Under the pieces are notes generated by a model. It was given only the letters and a program-made list of their open reading frames with translations. It was not told where the DNA came from and did no database searches. Source: Paraplanobispora siamensis (GTDB lineage: Bacteria > Actinomycetota > Actinomycetes > Streptosporangiales > Streptosporangiaceae). From it: a stretch of 64,000 bases of DNA. Shown piece after piece: positions 33,010-42,374 of this stretch. Position numbers and translations under genes: made by a program. The DNA is taken from positions 124,001-188,000 of the forward strand of contig NZ_BOOJ01000022.1 of NCBI RefSeq assembly GCF_016863175.1. The letters run 5' to 3'. Every line of letters starts with the position of its first letter. Within the stretch, counting starts at the first letter, position 1.

Positions 33010-33836
33010 CGCGGCTCACCACCCCAACCCGTCGGCGGGGACGTGGGGGTCCCGGTCGGCCGCTCCTGCGGGTAGCCCGGCTGGGCGGACGGGACCGGCG
33101 GGGCCGGGTAGGTCGTCTGGACGGGCTGCGTCGGGTAGCCGGTCTCGGCCGGCGGCACCGGGTAGCCCGTCTCGACCGCCGGAGCCGGATAGGTCGTCTC
33201 GACGGAGCCCAGAGTGGACGGGGTCGTGGAAGCGGAGTCGTTCTGGCCGGAGGAGCCAGAGGAGTCCGTGACGGCCTTGGCGATCCGGCCGGCGAGGAAG
33301 CCCGCGGCCAGCGCCCCGGCCAGGAACACCCCCGGACGGCGCCGCGCGAAGTTCTGCAGGTCCTCCACCACTCCGCCGAGCCCGTACTGCTCCAGGTAGT
33401 CGGCCGCTCGCCGTCCTCCGTCGGCGACCTGCTGGACCACCCCGGAGACCGGGGAGTCCGGTTTGGCTGCCTCACCCATCGAGGCCAGGTCGTCGGCCCA
33501 CTGGCGGATGCCCTGGGCCGCACGCTGGCTCTGGTACTGCACCTGAGCGCCGGCGCGGTCCTTCAGCTGGCTGGCGGCGCGGAGCGCCTGGTCCTTGGCC
33601 TCTCCGGCCACCACCCGCGTCTGTTCCTTGGCCGTTCCGGCCACGTCCCCCGCAGCCTGCCTGGCCTGCTGGGCCGTCTCCCCCACGGCCTGCTTGGCCT
33701 GCTGGGCCGTCTCCCCCACGGCCTGCTTGGCCTGCTGAGCTGTCCCGCCCCCGGCCGACCCGGCCGGTTGGGCCGTTGTGTGCAGCTCCCCGCTCTGCCC
33801 CGGGCGCTCCCCCATCCCGGCTGGATACTCGTTCAC
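33006..33836 (-). CDS. Hypothetical repeat protein with membrane anchor, first gene of envelope cluster
   Basis: The 276-residue protein has three tandem 11-residue units of the type TAQQAKQAVGE (about residues 33-65). Further amphipathic helices follow, then one hydrophobic segment (GVFLAGALAAGFLAGRIAKAV, about 180-200). A Pro/Tyr-rich tail with repeated TxYPxPPVxT ends the chain. The GTG at 33836 has GGAGG 8 bases upstream, so I prefer it to the longer frame. It heads the unit with the holin-like and DUF3618 genes, whose repeats it resembles. The three proteins probably act together at the membrane. Confidence 0.72.
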   Translation of the reverse strand: MNEYPAGMGERPGQSGELHTTAQPAGSAGGGTAQQAKQAVGETAQQAKQAVGETAQQARQAAGDVAGTAKEQTRVVAGEAKDQALRAASQLKDRAGAQVQYQSQRAAQGIRQWADDLASMGEAAKPDSPVSGVVQQVADGGRRAADYLEQYGLGGVVEDLQNFARRRPGVFLAGALAAGFLAGRIAKAVTDSSGSSGQNDSASTTPSTLGSVETTYPAPAVETGYPVPPAETGYPTQPVQTTYPAPPVPSAQPGYPQERPTGTPTSPPTGWGGEPR

Positions 33837-34171
33837 CGATGCCTCCAACGGTTGTGCGTCTTCGGTCGAAAGCGCCGCTACCCCCGTCGGACCTGGGCAT
33901 TCATAAATCATCCAAAACAGGCCCAACGATTTCCTTTCGTGGACGAATTTTCGGGCCACGACCTCGGGTTGGAGTCCCCGACGACATCGGTGAAGAAAAA
34001 CGTGAGAGATCCGCCGGGCGGACGCGACCCATCGCCCGGCCAAGGAATCCCCCGCCGGATCCCGCCGGGACCAAGTCCTGACCATGATCGCCCCCAGTCC
34101 GGCGTCCCGTTCCGGGCCCCGGGTACGCCTGCCTCTGATGGCATGGTTGGCCACGTATCGGGGGGTTCGTC
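33837..34171. other. Divergent promoter region, no gene seen
   Basis: The 335 bp separate the leftward envelope cluster from the rightward sugar transporter. It has a locally AT-rich patch near 33900-33950 (CATTCATAAATCATCC), the most likely place for a promoter. No repeat, hairpin or small gene is evident. Confidence 0.5.
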
Positions 34172-35320
34172 ATGAAGAAGTTCGTCATGCAGAGGAAGGC
34201 ATGGGCGACGGGTTGCGTCGCGCTCGCGGTGACGTTCGGGGTGGCGGCGTGCGGAACCGCCGGGCAGACGGGCGAGACCAACAACGACGCCGCGACCGTG
34301 GCTCCCAGCAACACCCCCGGCGCGACGGGCAACGCCGCCGGATTCAAGATCGGGCTGCTCCTGCCGGAGTCGAAGACGGCACGGTACGAGAAGTTCGACC
34401 GCCCGTACATCACCGAGGAGATCGCGGCGCTGTGCCCCTCCTGTGAGGTCGTCTACAACAACGCCAACCAGGACCCGAACCAGCAACAGCAGCAGGTCGA
34501 CTCGATGCTCACCAACAACGTCAAGGTCCTCATCCTCGACGCGGTGGACGCCAAGGCGATCGCCTCCTCGGTGGCCAAGGCCAAGCAGCAGGGGGCCAAG
34601 GTGGTCGCCTACGACCGCCTCGCCTCGGGCCCGGTCGACGGCTACGTCTCCTTCGACAACATGCAGGTCGGCAAGATGCAGGGCCAGGCCCTGCTCGACG
34701 AGCTCAAGAAGGGCGGCGACCCCAAGCGCGGCCCGATCGTGATGATCAACGGCTCGCCCACCGACCCGAACGCGGGCGACTTCAAGAAGGGCGCCCACTC
34801 CGTCCTCGACGGCCAGGTGACCATCGGCAAGGAGTACGACACCCCGGACTGGAGCCCCGACCAGGCCAACACCCAGGCCACCGGCGCGTTCACCGCGCTC
34901 GGCGCGGACAAGGTCATCGGGATCTACTCCGCCAACGACGGCATGGCCGGCGGCATCGCCCGCGCGATGCAGAACGCCGGCGTGCCCAAGAACACGCCGC
35001 TGACCGGCCAGGACGCCGAACTCGCCGGCATCCAGCGCATCCTGCTCGGCACCCAGACCATGACCATCTACAAGCCGATCAGGCCCGAGGCGAAGGCCGC
35101 CGCGCAGATGGCCTTCGACCTCGGCTCCGGCAAGACCGTGCAGGGCAGCGGGACTGTGGACAACGGGAGCGGCTCGCCGATCCCCGCCCAGATCATGCAG
35201 CCGATCGTCGTCAACAAGGACAACATCAAGGACACCGTCGTCAAGGACGGCTTCTGGAAGATCGAGGAGATCTGCACCGCCGACGTCCAGGCGGCCTGCC
35301 AGTCCGCCGGGCTCTCCTGA
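34172..35320 (+). CDS. Sugar ABC transporter substrate-binding lipoprotein (XylF-like)
   Basis: The 382-residue protein has a lipoprotein signal (ALAVTFGVAACG, Cys about residue 28). A two-lobed periplasmic-binding fold of the ribose/xylose type follows, with FKIGLLLPESKTARYEKFDRPYI, QQQQVDSMLTNNVKVLILDA and KVVAYDRLASGPVDGYVSFDN. This block resembles xylose-binding XylF. It should capture a pentose or related sugar for the ABC pair that follows directly (5 bp). The actual sugar is not provable from the sequence. Confidence 0.9.
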   Translation: MKKFVMQRKAWATGCVALAVTFGVAACGTAGQTGETNNDAATVAPSNTPGATGNAAGFKIGLLLPESKTARYEKFDRPYITEEIAALCPSCEVVYNNANQDPNQQQQQVDSMLTNNVKVLILDAVDAKAIASSVAKAKQQGAKVVAYDRLASGPVDGYVSFDNMQVGKMQGQALLDELKKGGDPKRGPIVMINGSPTDPNAGDFKKGAHSVLDGQVTIGKEYDTPDWSPDQANTQATGAFTALGADKVIGIYSANDGMAGGIARAMQNAGVPKNTPLTGQDAELAGIQRILLGTQTMTIYKPIRPEAKAAAQMAFDLGSGKTVQGSGTVDNGSGSPIPAQIMQPIVVNKDNIKDTVVKDGFWKIEEICTADVQAACQSAGLS

Positions 35321-35325
35321 CGGTC

Positions 35326-36126
35326 ATGACGACCATCACGAGAACGCCCGTACTCGCGCTGGAGGGGATCAGCAAACGCTTCGGCGCCGTGCAGGCCCTG
35401 ACGGAGGTCGACCTGGAGGTCCACGCGGGCGAGGTGGTCGCCCTGGTCGGGGACAACGGCGCCGGCAAGTCGACGCTCATCAAGGTGATCGCGGGCGTCG
35501 GGCCACCCGACAGCGGTGAGATCCGCTGGGAGGGCAGCGCGGTCACGATCCCCAGCCCCGGCGCGGCCCAGTCGCTGGGCATCGCGACCGTCTACCAGGA
35601 CCTCGCGCTGTGCGACAACCTCGACGTCGTCGGCAACCTGTTCCTCGGCAGGGAGCTGGGGCACTTCGGGGTCCTGGACGAGGTGGCGATGGAGAAGCGC
35701 TCGCGCGACCTGCTGCACACCCTGTCCATCAGGATCCCCAGCGTCCGCATCCCGGTGGCCTCGCTCTCCGGCGGCCAGCGGCAGACCGTGGCGATCTCCC
35801 GGTCGCTGCTCGGCAAGCCCAAGATCGTGATGCTGGACGAGCCGACCGCCGCCCTCGGCGTGGAACAGACCGCCCAGGTCCTCGACCTGGTGGAGCGGCT
35901 CCGCTCCCAGGGGCTCGGAGTGATCCTGATCAGCCACAACATGGTCGACGTCAAGGCGGTGGCCGACCGTGTCGCCGTCCTGCGGCTGGGCCGCAACAAC
36001 GGCGTCTTCGACGCCAAGCGGACCACGCAGGAGGAGATCATCTCCGCGATCACCGGCGCCACCGACAACGCGGTCTCGCGCCGGCGCGCCCGCACCGATC
36101 AGCCGAAGGACGGCGCCGATGACTGA
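35326..36126 (+). CDS. Sugar ABC transporter ATPase (XylG-like, single domain)
   Basis: The 266-residue ATPase contains Walker A GDNGAGKST, Q-loop VYQDLAL, signature LSGGQRQ and Walker B VMLDEPT. Carbohydrate importers of this class often have a double-length ATPase; this is a single-domain form and would work as a homodimer. Its stop overlaps the permease start by 8 bp, and it starts 5 bp after the binding protein. Confidence 0.92.
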   Translation: MTTITRTPVLALEGISKRFGAVQALTEVDLEVHAGEVVALVGDNGAGKSTLIKVIAGVGPPDSGEIRWEGSAVTIPSPGAAQSLGIATVYQDLALCDNLDVVGNLFLGRELGHFGVLDEVAMEKRSRDLLHTLSIRIPSVRIPVASLSGGQRQTVAISRSLLGKPKIVMLDEPTAALGVEQTAQVLDLVERLRSQGLGVILISHNMVDVKAVADRVAVLRLGRNNGVFDAKRTTQEEIISAITGATDNAVSRRRARTDQPKDGADD

Positions 36127-37447
36127 CCCCACGGGAGAGGACCCGCTGGCCGGCCCGACACGTTCGGGGCGTCACGCCAAGTCGGGGAGCTTCGACGATC
36201 CGGTGGCTCCGGCGGGCCCGGCCGCGCAGGCCCAGATCGACCCGCGGCTGCTGGTCCGCGAGCAGGGGCTGGCCGGATACCTCGGCGAGTTCAAGCGCCG
36301 GATGCGCAGCGGCGAGCTCGGCTCACTGCCCGTCGTGGTCGGCCTGATCGTCATCTGGGCGGTCTTCCAGAGCCTGAACAGCCAGTTCCTGTCGCCGCAG
36401 AACCTGTCGAACCTCAGCGTCGACATCGTGGCGACCGGCCTGATCTCGGTCGGCATCGTCTTCGTGCTGTTGCTCGGCGAGATCGACCTGTCGGCCGGCG
36501 CGCTCAGCGGGGCGGCCGCGGCGGTGCTGGCCGTACTCCACGTCAACCAGGGCTGGAGCCCGCTGGCGGCGATGCTCGCGGCCGTCGCGGTCTCCACGCT
36601 GCTCGGGTTCGTCCACGGGCTGTTCTTCGCCAAGGTCGGCGTGCCGTCGTTCGTGGTCACCCTGGCCGGGATGCTGGCCTGGACGGGCCTGCAGCTGTGG
36701 GTGCTGGGCCCCAACGGGACCGTCAACCTTCCCTACGAGGGCCTGGTGGCCAGCCTGACCAGCACCTACTTCAACCAGGTCATCGCCGCCTACGGCCTGG
36801 CGGGCGTGGCGGTGGCCGGCTTCCTCGTCATCTCGCTCGTGGGCAACGCCCGCCGCCGGAGCGCGGGGATCCCGACCCGCACGACGGGTGACGTCATCCT
36901 GCGCACCGCGGTCCTGGCGGTCGTGGCGTTCGGCGCGGCCTACGTCCTCAACCAGTACAAGGGCCTCCCCCTGGCCCTGCTGATCTTCCTGGTGGTCGTG
37001 GTCGTCGCCGACTTCGTCCAGCGCCGCACCCGCTACGGCCGCAAGGTCTTCGCTGTCGGCGGCAACATCGAGGCCGCTAGGCGCGCGGGCATCAGCGTGG
37101 CCACGGTGCGGATCTCGGTCTTCATGATCTCCGGCGCGATGGCCGCCGTGGGCGGCGTCTTCGCCGCCTCCCGCATCGCCTCGGCCAGCCAGGCGACCGG
37201 TCAGAGCAACGTGCTGATGATGGCCATCGCCGCGGCCGTCATCGGCGGCACGAGCCTGTTCGGCGGCCGGGGCACGGCCTACTCGGCGCTGCTGGGCATG
37301 CTGGTCATCCAGTCGATCGCCTCCGGCATGGCGCTGCAGGGCGTGAGCAACTCGATCCAGTTCATGGTCACCGGTGCCGTCCTGCTCGCCGCCGTGGTCA
37401 TCGACTCGGTCTCGCGGCGCAGCCAGAAGGCCGCCGGGCGCGCGTGA
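36119..37447 (+). CDS. Sugar ABC transporter permease (XylH-like)
   Basis: This 442-residue protein has about ten membrane helices and the branched-permease pattern VFVLLLGEIDLSAGALSGAAAAVLAVL and GGTSLFGGRGTAYSALLGMLV. An extended polar N-terminus (residues 1-70) precedes the first helix. It is the third gene of an importer operon of binding protein, ATPase and permease. No catabolic gene or regulator is adjacent, so the sugar and its control are not defined here. Confidence 0.92.
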   Translation: MTDPTGEDPLAGPTRSGRHAKSGSFDDPVAPAGPAAQAQIDPRLLVREQGLAGYLGEFKRRMRSGELGSLPVVVGLIVIWAVFQSLNSQFLSPQNLSNLSVDIVATGLISVGIVFVLLLGEIDLSAGALSGAAAAVLAVLHVNQGWSPLAAMLAAVAVSTLLGFVHGLFFAKVGVPSFVVTLAGMLAWTGLQLWVLGPNGTVNLPYEGLVASLTSTYFNQVIAAYGLAGVAVAGFLVISLVGNARRRSAGIPTRTTGDVILRTAVLAVVAFGAAYVLNQYKGLPLALLIFLVVVVVADFVQRRTRYGRKVFAVGGNIEAARRAGISVATVRISVFMISGAMAAVGGVFAASRIASASQATGQSNVLMMAIAAAVIGGTSLFGGRGTAYSALLGMLVIQSIASGMALQGVSNSIQFMVTGAVLLAAVVIDSVSRRSQKAAGRA

Positions 37448-37495
37448 CCGCGTCGCCGGGAACCGCGTGAGCCGGGCGGTCCGGTCGTCCGGCGG

Positions 37496-38500
37496 TCAGC
37501 GGTCCGGCGAGGCGTCGTCCCGCCGGGTCACCTCGAAGTAGACGCGGATGGTGGTGCCCCGCGCGTCGGTGTGCATGCGGACCAAGTCGCTGAGGAGATG
37601 GGTGATGAGCAGCCCGCGGGAGCCGAGTGCCCGCAGGCCGGCCGGGTGGCGTCCGGCCAGCGGGTCGGTGATGTGGCCGGCGTCGCTGACGGCGCAGACC
37701 ACCCGGCCCTCCTCCAGCCAGATCCGCAGGGTGCCGGACCCTCCGCCGTGGTCGAGGCTGTTGGCGGCCAGTTCGTTGACGACCAGCCGCAGGTCCTCCA
37801 GGCGATCGCCGCGCAGTCCCATCCGGGTGGCGTGCTCGACGGCGAAGGCCCGGGCGCGCGCCAGCGGGTCGCTGCAGAAGCCGTCGCCGTAGCTCATCCT
37901 GGGGACGCCGGGCGGAGCGGTCAGCGGCAGGTTGCATTCCTGCGCGACCTGCTCGGGGGCGTAGGCGTCGCTGGCTCGGGAGCCGGAGTCGTCCACGAGG
38001 ACCGGGTGGGTCCGCTCGGCGTCCCTGAGCACCTCGGGGTCCAGGCGCTTGACGTCATAGGGGCACAGGATCGTGACGTCCCGGCCGGAGAAGGCGAGGT
38101 TGATCAACGCCTCGTGCTGGAGGCACGCCGGGTACTCCATCGGGGAACGGCCCGGCCACACCGGCTCGCCGACGATGCGGACGCGGCCGCCGGAATGCCG
38201 GTCGGCGAAGTCCCGCAGCACCGTGGAGATGATCCGCCCGGGGTTGCGCCCGGCCTCGTTCATGTCGAGCAGCTTCACCCCGGCGCCCTCCGCGCCCAGC
38301 CCCTCGCGGATCAGGCGCAGGTTCTCACCCGGTACGGCGACGGCGACCGGCTCACCCGTCTCCAGCCCCTCCCGGATGAACGGCAGGGTGCCGGCGAGAT
38401 AGTCGTCGGCCTCCCGGTAGAAGAGCGCCGGATGCTCGAACGGCCCGGCGGGAGAGTCCCAAGACGGAGGCGTCTCTCCCGCGCCTGGCTGGATCGTCAC
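37496..38500 (-). CDS. Anti-sigma regulatory protein: MEDS sensor plus HATPase
   Basis: The 334-residue protein has an N-terminal MEDS domain (FEHPALFYREADDYLAGTLPFIREGLETGEPVAVAV, and later YPACLQHEALINLAF). A C-terminal HATPase_c_2 anti-sigma kinase domain follows (VVNELAANSLDHGGGSGTLRIWLEEGRVVCAVSD, then LGSRGLLITHLLSD). Such proteins phosphorylate an anti-anti-sigma partner in the stress network of actinobacteria. No partner gene is adjacent. It converges on the permease gene. Confidence 0.88.
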   Translation of the reverse strand: MTIQPGAGETPPSWDSPAGPFEHPALFYREADDYLAGTLPFIREGLETGEPVAVAVPGENLRLIREGLGAEGAGVKLLDMNEAGRNPGRIISTVLRDFADRHSGGRVRIVGEPVWPGRSPMEYPACLQHEALINLAFSGRDVTILCPYDVKRLDPEVLRDAERTHPVLVDDSGSRASDAYAPEQVAQECNLPLTAPPGVPRMSYGDGFCSDPLARARAFAVEHATRMGLRGDRLEDLRLVVNELAANSLDHGGGSGTLRIWLEEGRVVCAVSDAGHITDPLAGRHPAGLRALGSRGLLITHLLSDLVRMHTDARGTTIRVYFEVTRRDDASPDR

Positions 38501-38583
38501 GCTGACCGTCCCACGTTAGGTATATCGACATTCACAACGTACCCTCTGCCCCGTTTTCCGGTACGGGCATCCTTGGCATCCAT

Positions 38584-39174
38584 TCAGATGGCGGTGCGGG
38601 CGTCTCCGCCGAGGAGGCCGGTGATCCGCCGGACCGAGCCGTCCCACGGGCGCGCGGCCACGACGGGGACGCCCGCCTCCACCGCCCGCTCGGCGAGCCA
38701 GTCCCCGTAGCGGGCGCTCACCTCGGCGCGTTTGCGCTGCTCCCCCGCGCCGGGCTCGCGGCGGCGGTAGTTCTCCACGAGCTGCCCGGGATCCGGCTCG
38801 TGCAGGACGATGCCGGCCACGCCCTGCCCCACCGCGAGATGGGGCAGGAGGTAGTCGCCCTCGATGATCACCGGCATGTCCGTCTCCAGATGGTTGGACA
38901 CGATGGCGTCCACCGCCGGGACGAGGGCCCGGGCGGTGGCGATCTGCAGCTCGACGATGTCGTCCACCGGCAGGTCGGCGGCCTCGGGGTGCGTCCTCCA
39001 GTGGTGCAGCAGCGGCTGCTGCCGGGGCGTGGTCATCGCCAGGAGCGCCTCGACGATGTCGTCCACCTCGACGACGGGGATCCCGTAGTGCCGTGCCAGC
39101 GGGTAGCCGACCCGGCTCTTGCCCGTCCCTGACGCACCCGCGAGCAGGAGGACCTTCCAGCTGGTCACGGGCAC
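38584..39174 (-). CDS. P-loop kinase-like protein
   Basis: The 196-residue protein has a P-loop (AGASGTGKSRVG, about residues 12-23), a lid and base-recognition region unlike typical adenylate kinases, and VIIEGDYLLPH as a Walker-B-like strand. It resembles uridine-kinase-type or small AAA kinases; the acceptor is unknown. The start is the GTG at 39174, with a GTG at 39168 as alternative. It is divergent from the epimerase gene with only 32 bp between starts, so the two share a compact promoter. Confidence 0.75.
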   Translation of the reverse strand: MPVTSWKVLLLAGASGTGKSRVGYPLARHYGIPVVEVDDIVEALLAMTTPRQQPLLHHWRTHPEAADLPVDDIVELQIATARALVPAVDAIVSNHLETDMPVIIEGDYLLPHLAVGQGVAGIVLHEPDPGQLVENYRRREPGAGEQRKRAEVSARYGDWLAERAVEAGVPVVAARPWDGSVRRITGLLGGDARTAI

Positions 39175-39206
39175 AAAGTTATCCCATATGCGGAAAGATG
39201 ACTGAT

Positions 39207-40181
39207 ATGCGAATTCTGATTATCGGCGGCACCCGGTTCGTGGGCCGGCACATCACCGAGGCCGCCCTCGCGGCCGGGCACGAGGTGTCCCTCCTGCACC
39301 GCGGGCAGACGGGACCGGGCCTGTTCCCCGAGGCCGAGCACCTGATCGCCGACCGCAACGGCGGCCTGCCGGTCCTGCGGGGCCGGGAGTGGGACGTGAC
39401 GATCGACGTCAGCGCCTACCTGCCCGCCCAGATCGAGTCCCTCGCCGAGGCCGTCTCGACCGGCCGCTACGTCTTCGTCTCCACCACGGCCGTCTACGAC
39501 GCCCCCGGCAAGAAGGCGGACTTCACCGAGGACGCGCCGCTGGCCGAGCTCGACGGCCCCGTGCCCGACACGGTGACCGGCGCGACGTACGGCCCGCTGA
39601 AGGTCCTGTGCGAGCGGACCGCGATCGAGCGGTTCGGCCCCGGGACGCTGGTCGTGCGGCCGACGTACGTGATCGGCCCCCACGACTACACCGGCCGCTT
39701 CACCTACTGGGTCAACCGCATCGCCCGCGGCGGCGAGGTCCTGGCCCCCGGCGACCCGGCGGCCCCGATCCAGGTGATCGACGGGCGTGACATGGCCTCC
39801 TGGATCATCGCGATGATCGAGAAGGGTGACGGCGGGACCTTCCACGCGGTCAGCCCGCGCCCGCCGTTCGGCTTCGGCGACATGCTGGAGGCGATCGCCG
39901 CCGAGGTCGGCCCGCCCGGGACCACGCTGACCTGGGTCGCCGGGGACTTCCTGCGCGTCGAGGGCCAGGACGGGCGCACGCTCCCCCTGTGGGGCGAGGA
40001 CGGCGACAGCACCGTCATCAACACCGCCGACCCCTCCGCCGCCTACGGCGCTGGGCTGGCCCCCCGGCCGCTCGCCCGGTCGGTCCGCGAGATCCGCGAG
40101 GCGGAGGCGGACTTCTCGGTCGCGACCACTATCACGCCCGAGCGGGAGGCCGAGATCCTGGCCGCCTGGCACGCCCGCTGA
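39207..40181 (+). CDS. NAD-dependent epimerase/reductase (extended SDR)
   Basis: The 324-residue protein has the extended SDR core: dinucleotide motif ILIIGGTRFVGRHI, a strand STTAVYDAPG, and catalytic-region YGPLKVLCERT (YxxxK type). LVVRPTYVIGPHDYTGRFTYW follows. It probably acts on a nucleotide sugar or related substrate. The ATG at 39207 is favoured because GGAAAG lies about 9 bases upstream; an ATG at 39198 is also in frame. Confidence 0.85.
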   Translation: MRILIIGGTRFVGRHITEAALAAGHEVSLLHRGQTGPGLFPEAEHLIADRNGGLPVLRGREWDVTIDVSAYLPAQIESLAEAVSTGRYVFVSTTAVYDAPGKKADFTEDAPLAELDGPVPDTVTGATYGPLKVLCERTAIERFGPGTLVVRPTYVIGPHDYTGRFTYWVNRIARGGEVLAPGDPAAPIQVIDGRDMASWIIAMIEKGDGGTFHAVSPRPPFGFGDMLEAIAAEVGPPGTTLTWVAGDFLRVEGQDGRTLPLWGEDGDSTVINTADPSAAYGAGLAPRPLARSVREIREAEADFSVATTITPEREAEILAAWHAR

Positions 40182-40264
40182 CCCGCTCCCGGCCGCACGG
40201 ATCCCGCTGACCGGCTCCCGGCCGCACGGCCCGTCCGCCGGCCGGGTTCTGCCAGAATCGGATC

Positions 40265-40636
40265 ATGCTGAACATCCGGACCGTCGTCCTCGGCGTCGGC
40301 GACATGCGGCGGGCGACGGAGTTCTGGACCCGGGCGCTGGACTACGTCCCGCGCGAGGAGGACTCGCGCGACGGCTGGGCCGTGCTCGTGCCGGCCGACG
40401 GCGGTCCCGGGATCCAGCTGGCGCTGGGGCTCAGCCGCTCGCCCGTCCAGGAGCACCCGCGCGTGCACATCGACCTCTACGCCCGCGACACCGCCGACCA
40501 GGCCGCCGAGGTCGAGCGGCTGGTCTCCCTCGGCGCCGAGCGGGTCGAGTGGGACCTCTACCCGGACGACCCCGACTTCGTCGTCCTGGCCGACCCCGAC
40601 GGCAACCGCTTCTGCGTCATCGACCCGACCCACTGA
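40265..40636 (+). CDS. VOC family protein
   Basis: The 123-residue protein is a single glyoxalase-type unit, VVLGVGDMRRATEFWTRALDYVPR and FVVLADPDGNRFCVIDP. It overlaps the 3' end of the convergent racemase gene by 20 bp. Just upstream (40182-40240) a 28-bp block around the previous stop codon is duplicated. The substrate is unknown. Confidence 0.85.
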   Translation: MLNIRTVVLGVGDMRRATEFWTRALDYVPREEDSRDGWAVLVPADGGPGIQLALGLSRSPVQEHPRVHIDLYARDTADQAAEVERLVSLGAERVEWDLYPDDPDFVVLADPDGNRFCVIDPTH

Positions 40637-41339
40637 GCTCCGGCGCGTCGGTCAGGGCCAGGTCCACGGCGCGCTCGACGTGGATGCGGGTGGAGTCGAA
40701 CACCGGGACCGGGCTGTCCGCCGGGCCGACCAGCAGGGTGATCTCCGTGCAGCCGAGGATCACCCCCTGGGCGCCGCGCGCGGCCAGGTCCGCGATGATC
40801 CGCCGGTAGGCCTCGCGGGAGGACTCCTCGATCCGGTTGCGGGTCAGCTCCTGGTAGATGACGTCGTGCACCAGCGTGCGATCGGGCTCTTCGGGGACCA
40901 GGAGCTCGATCCCGTGCCCGCGCATGCGGTCGCGGTAGAACTCCATCTCCATCGTGAAGCGGGTGCCGAGCAGCCCCACGGTGGTGAGCCCGGCCGTGGT
41001 GATCCGCTCCGCCGTGGCGTCGACGATGTGCAGGAACGGCACCTCGATCGCGGCCTCGATCTCCCCGGCGACCCGGTGCATGGTGTTGGTGCACAGCAGG
41101 ACCAGCTCCGCCCCGCCGCGCTGGAGCGTGGCCGCCGCCCCGGCCAGCAGCCCGCCGGCCGCCTCCCATTCCCCCGCCCGCTGCATCGCCTCGATCTCGG
41201 CGAAGTCGACGGTCAGCATGAGGCTCCGGGCGCAGTGGTGCCCGCCCAGGCGGCGGCGCACCTCCTCGTTGAGGAGGCGGTAGTACTCCGCCGAGGACTC
41301 CCAGCTCATGCCGCCGATCAATCCGATTGTCCGTGTCAT
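40617..41339 (-). CDS. Aspartate/glutamate racemase family protein
   Basis: This 240-residue protein has the racemase pattern IGLIGGMSWESSAEYYRLLNEEV at the start. The first catalytic-type Cys is in LVLLCTNTMHRV (about residue 84) and the second in GVILGCTEITLLV (about residue 195). Both catalytic Cys are present, so activity is likely. It converts L- and D-aspartate, or acts on a similar acid. It is divergent from the LysR gene, the probable regulator. Confidence 0.9.
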   Translation of the reverse strand: MTRTIGLIGGMSWESSAEYYRLLNEEVRRRLGGHHCARSLMLTVDFAEIEAMQRAGEWEAAGGLLAGAAATLQRGGAELVLLCTNTMHRVAGEIEAAIEVPFLHIVDATAERITTAGLTTVGLLGTRFTMEMEFYRDRMRGHGIELLVPEEPDRTLVHDVIYQELTRNRIEESSREAYRRIIADLAARGAQGVILGCTEITLLVGPADSPVPVFDSTRIHVERAVDLALTDAPELSGSGR

Positions 41340-41427
41340 GGAGAGATCGTGACGCGCCGACGACCTCTTAGGTAGACCTGTGTTGATTGGGCGAGACCCA
41401 AGCGATACTTATGGCGTGGCACACGGC

Positions 41428-42357
41428 ATGGACCCCCACCGCCTGCTGGTCTTCCGGGAGATCGCCCGCGCCGGGTCGATCGCGGGCGCGGCCCGCACCC
41501 TCGGCTGGACCCAGCCCGCGGTCAGCCAGCACCTGCGCCTGCTGGAGCGGCGCGCCGGGACGGCCCTGGTGCTGCGCCGCCCGCGCGGCGTCCAGCTCAC
41601 CGAGGCGGGCCGGATCCTGCTGGAGCACGCCGAGGCCGTCGCGACCCGCCTGAGCGCCGCCGCCGACGACCTGGATGCCCTGACCCACCTGCGCGAGGGC
41701 ACCGTACGGCTGGCCGCCTTCCCCTCGGCCAGCGCCACGATCGTCCCGGCCGCCATGAGCCTGCTCGGCGGGCGGCACCCCGGGGTGGACGTGCGGCTGC
41801 GCGAGGCCGAGCCGCCGGAGGCCCTGAAACTGCTGGCCGCCGGGGAGGCCGACCTGGCCGTGACGTTCGCCCACGGCGGGCGGGAGCTTCAGGAGCATCC
41901 CGGCTCCGAGGAGCACCCGGGCATGGTGCGCACGCCGGTGGGCGAGGACCCGGTCCTGCTGGTCCTGCCGCGTTCCCACCCGCAGGCCGGGTCCGCCGAC
42001 CGGCCGGTGGACCTGCGGTCGCTGGCCGCGGAGCGGTGGATAGCCGGCTGCGAGCGGTGCGCCGCGAGCCTGCGCCGGGCCTGCGGGGAGGCCGGGTTCG
42101 TCCCCGACGTGCGGCACGGCACCGACGACTACGTGGTCACCCAGGCGCTGATCGCGCGGGGCCTGGGCATCGGGCTGCTGCCCCGCCTGGCCCTGGACGC
42201 CTTCACCGCCCCCGGCGTCGCCGTCCGCGCGGTGCCCGGCCTGCGTCCCCGGACCCTGTATCTGGTCCATCCCCGCGAGGCCGACCGGATCCCCGCGGTC
42301 CGCGCCGCCGTACAGGCCCTCCGTGACACTCTCATTCCTGCCCCTGGCGCCCCATGA
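41428..42357 (+). CDS. LysR-family transcriptional regulator
   Basis: The 309-residue protein has a LysR winged helix (LLVFREIARAGSIAGAARTLGWTQPAVSQHLRLLERRAG) and a substrate-binding domain of the LysR type. A Cys pair (CERC) near residue 210 in the effector domain is notable. It was placed to start at the ATG at 41428; a GTG at 41416 is in frame. It is divergent from the racemase gene (88 bp), and the two likely form a regulator-target pair. Confidence 0.88.
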   Translation: MDPHRLLVFREIARAGSIAGAARTLGWTQPAVSQHLRLLERRAGTALVLRRPRGVQLTEAGRILLEHAEAVATRLSAAADDLDALTHLREGTVRLAAFPSASATIVPAAMSLLGGRHPGVDVRLREAEPPEALKLLAAGEADLAVTFAHGGRELQEHPGSEEHPGMVRTPVGEDPVLLVLPRSHPQAGSADRPVDLRSLAAERWIAGCERCAASLRRACGEAGFVPDVRHGTDDYVVTQALIARGLGIGLLPRLALDAFTAPGVAVRAVPGLRPRTLYLVHPREADRIPAVRAAVQALRDTLIPAPGAP

Positions 42358-42374
42358 CGGACATGGGGGGACGA

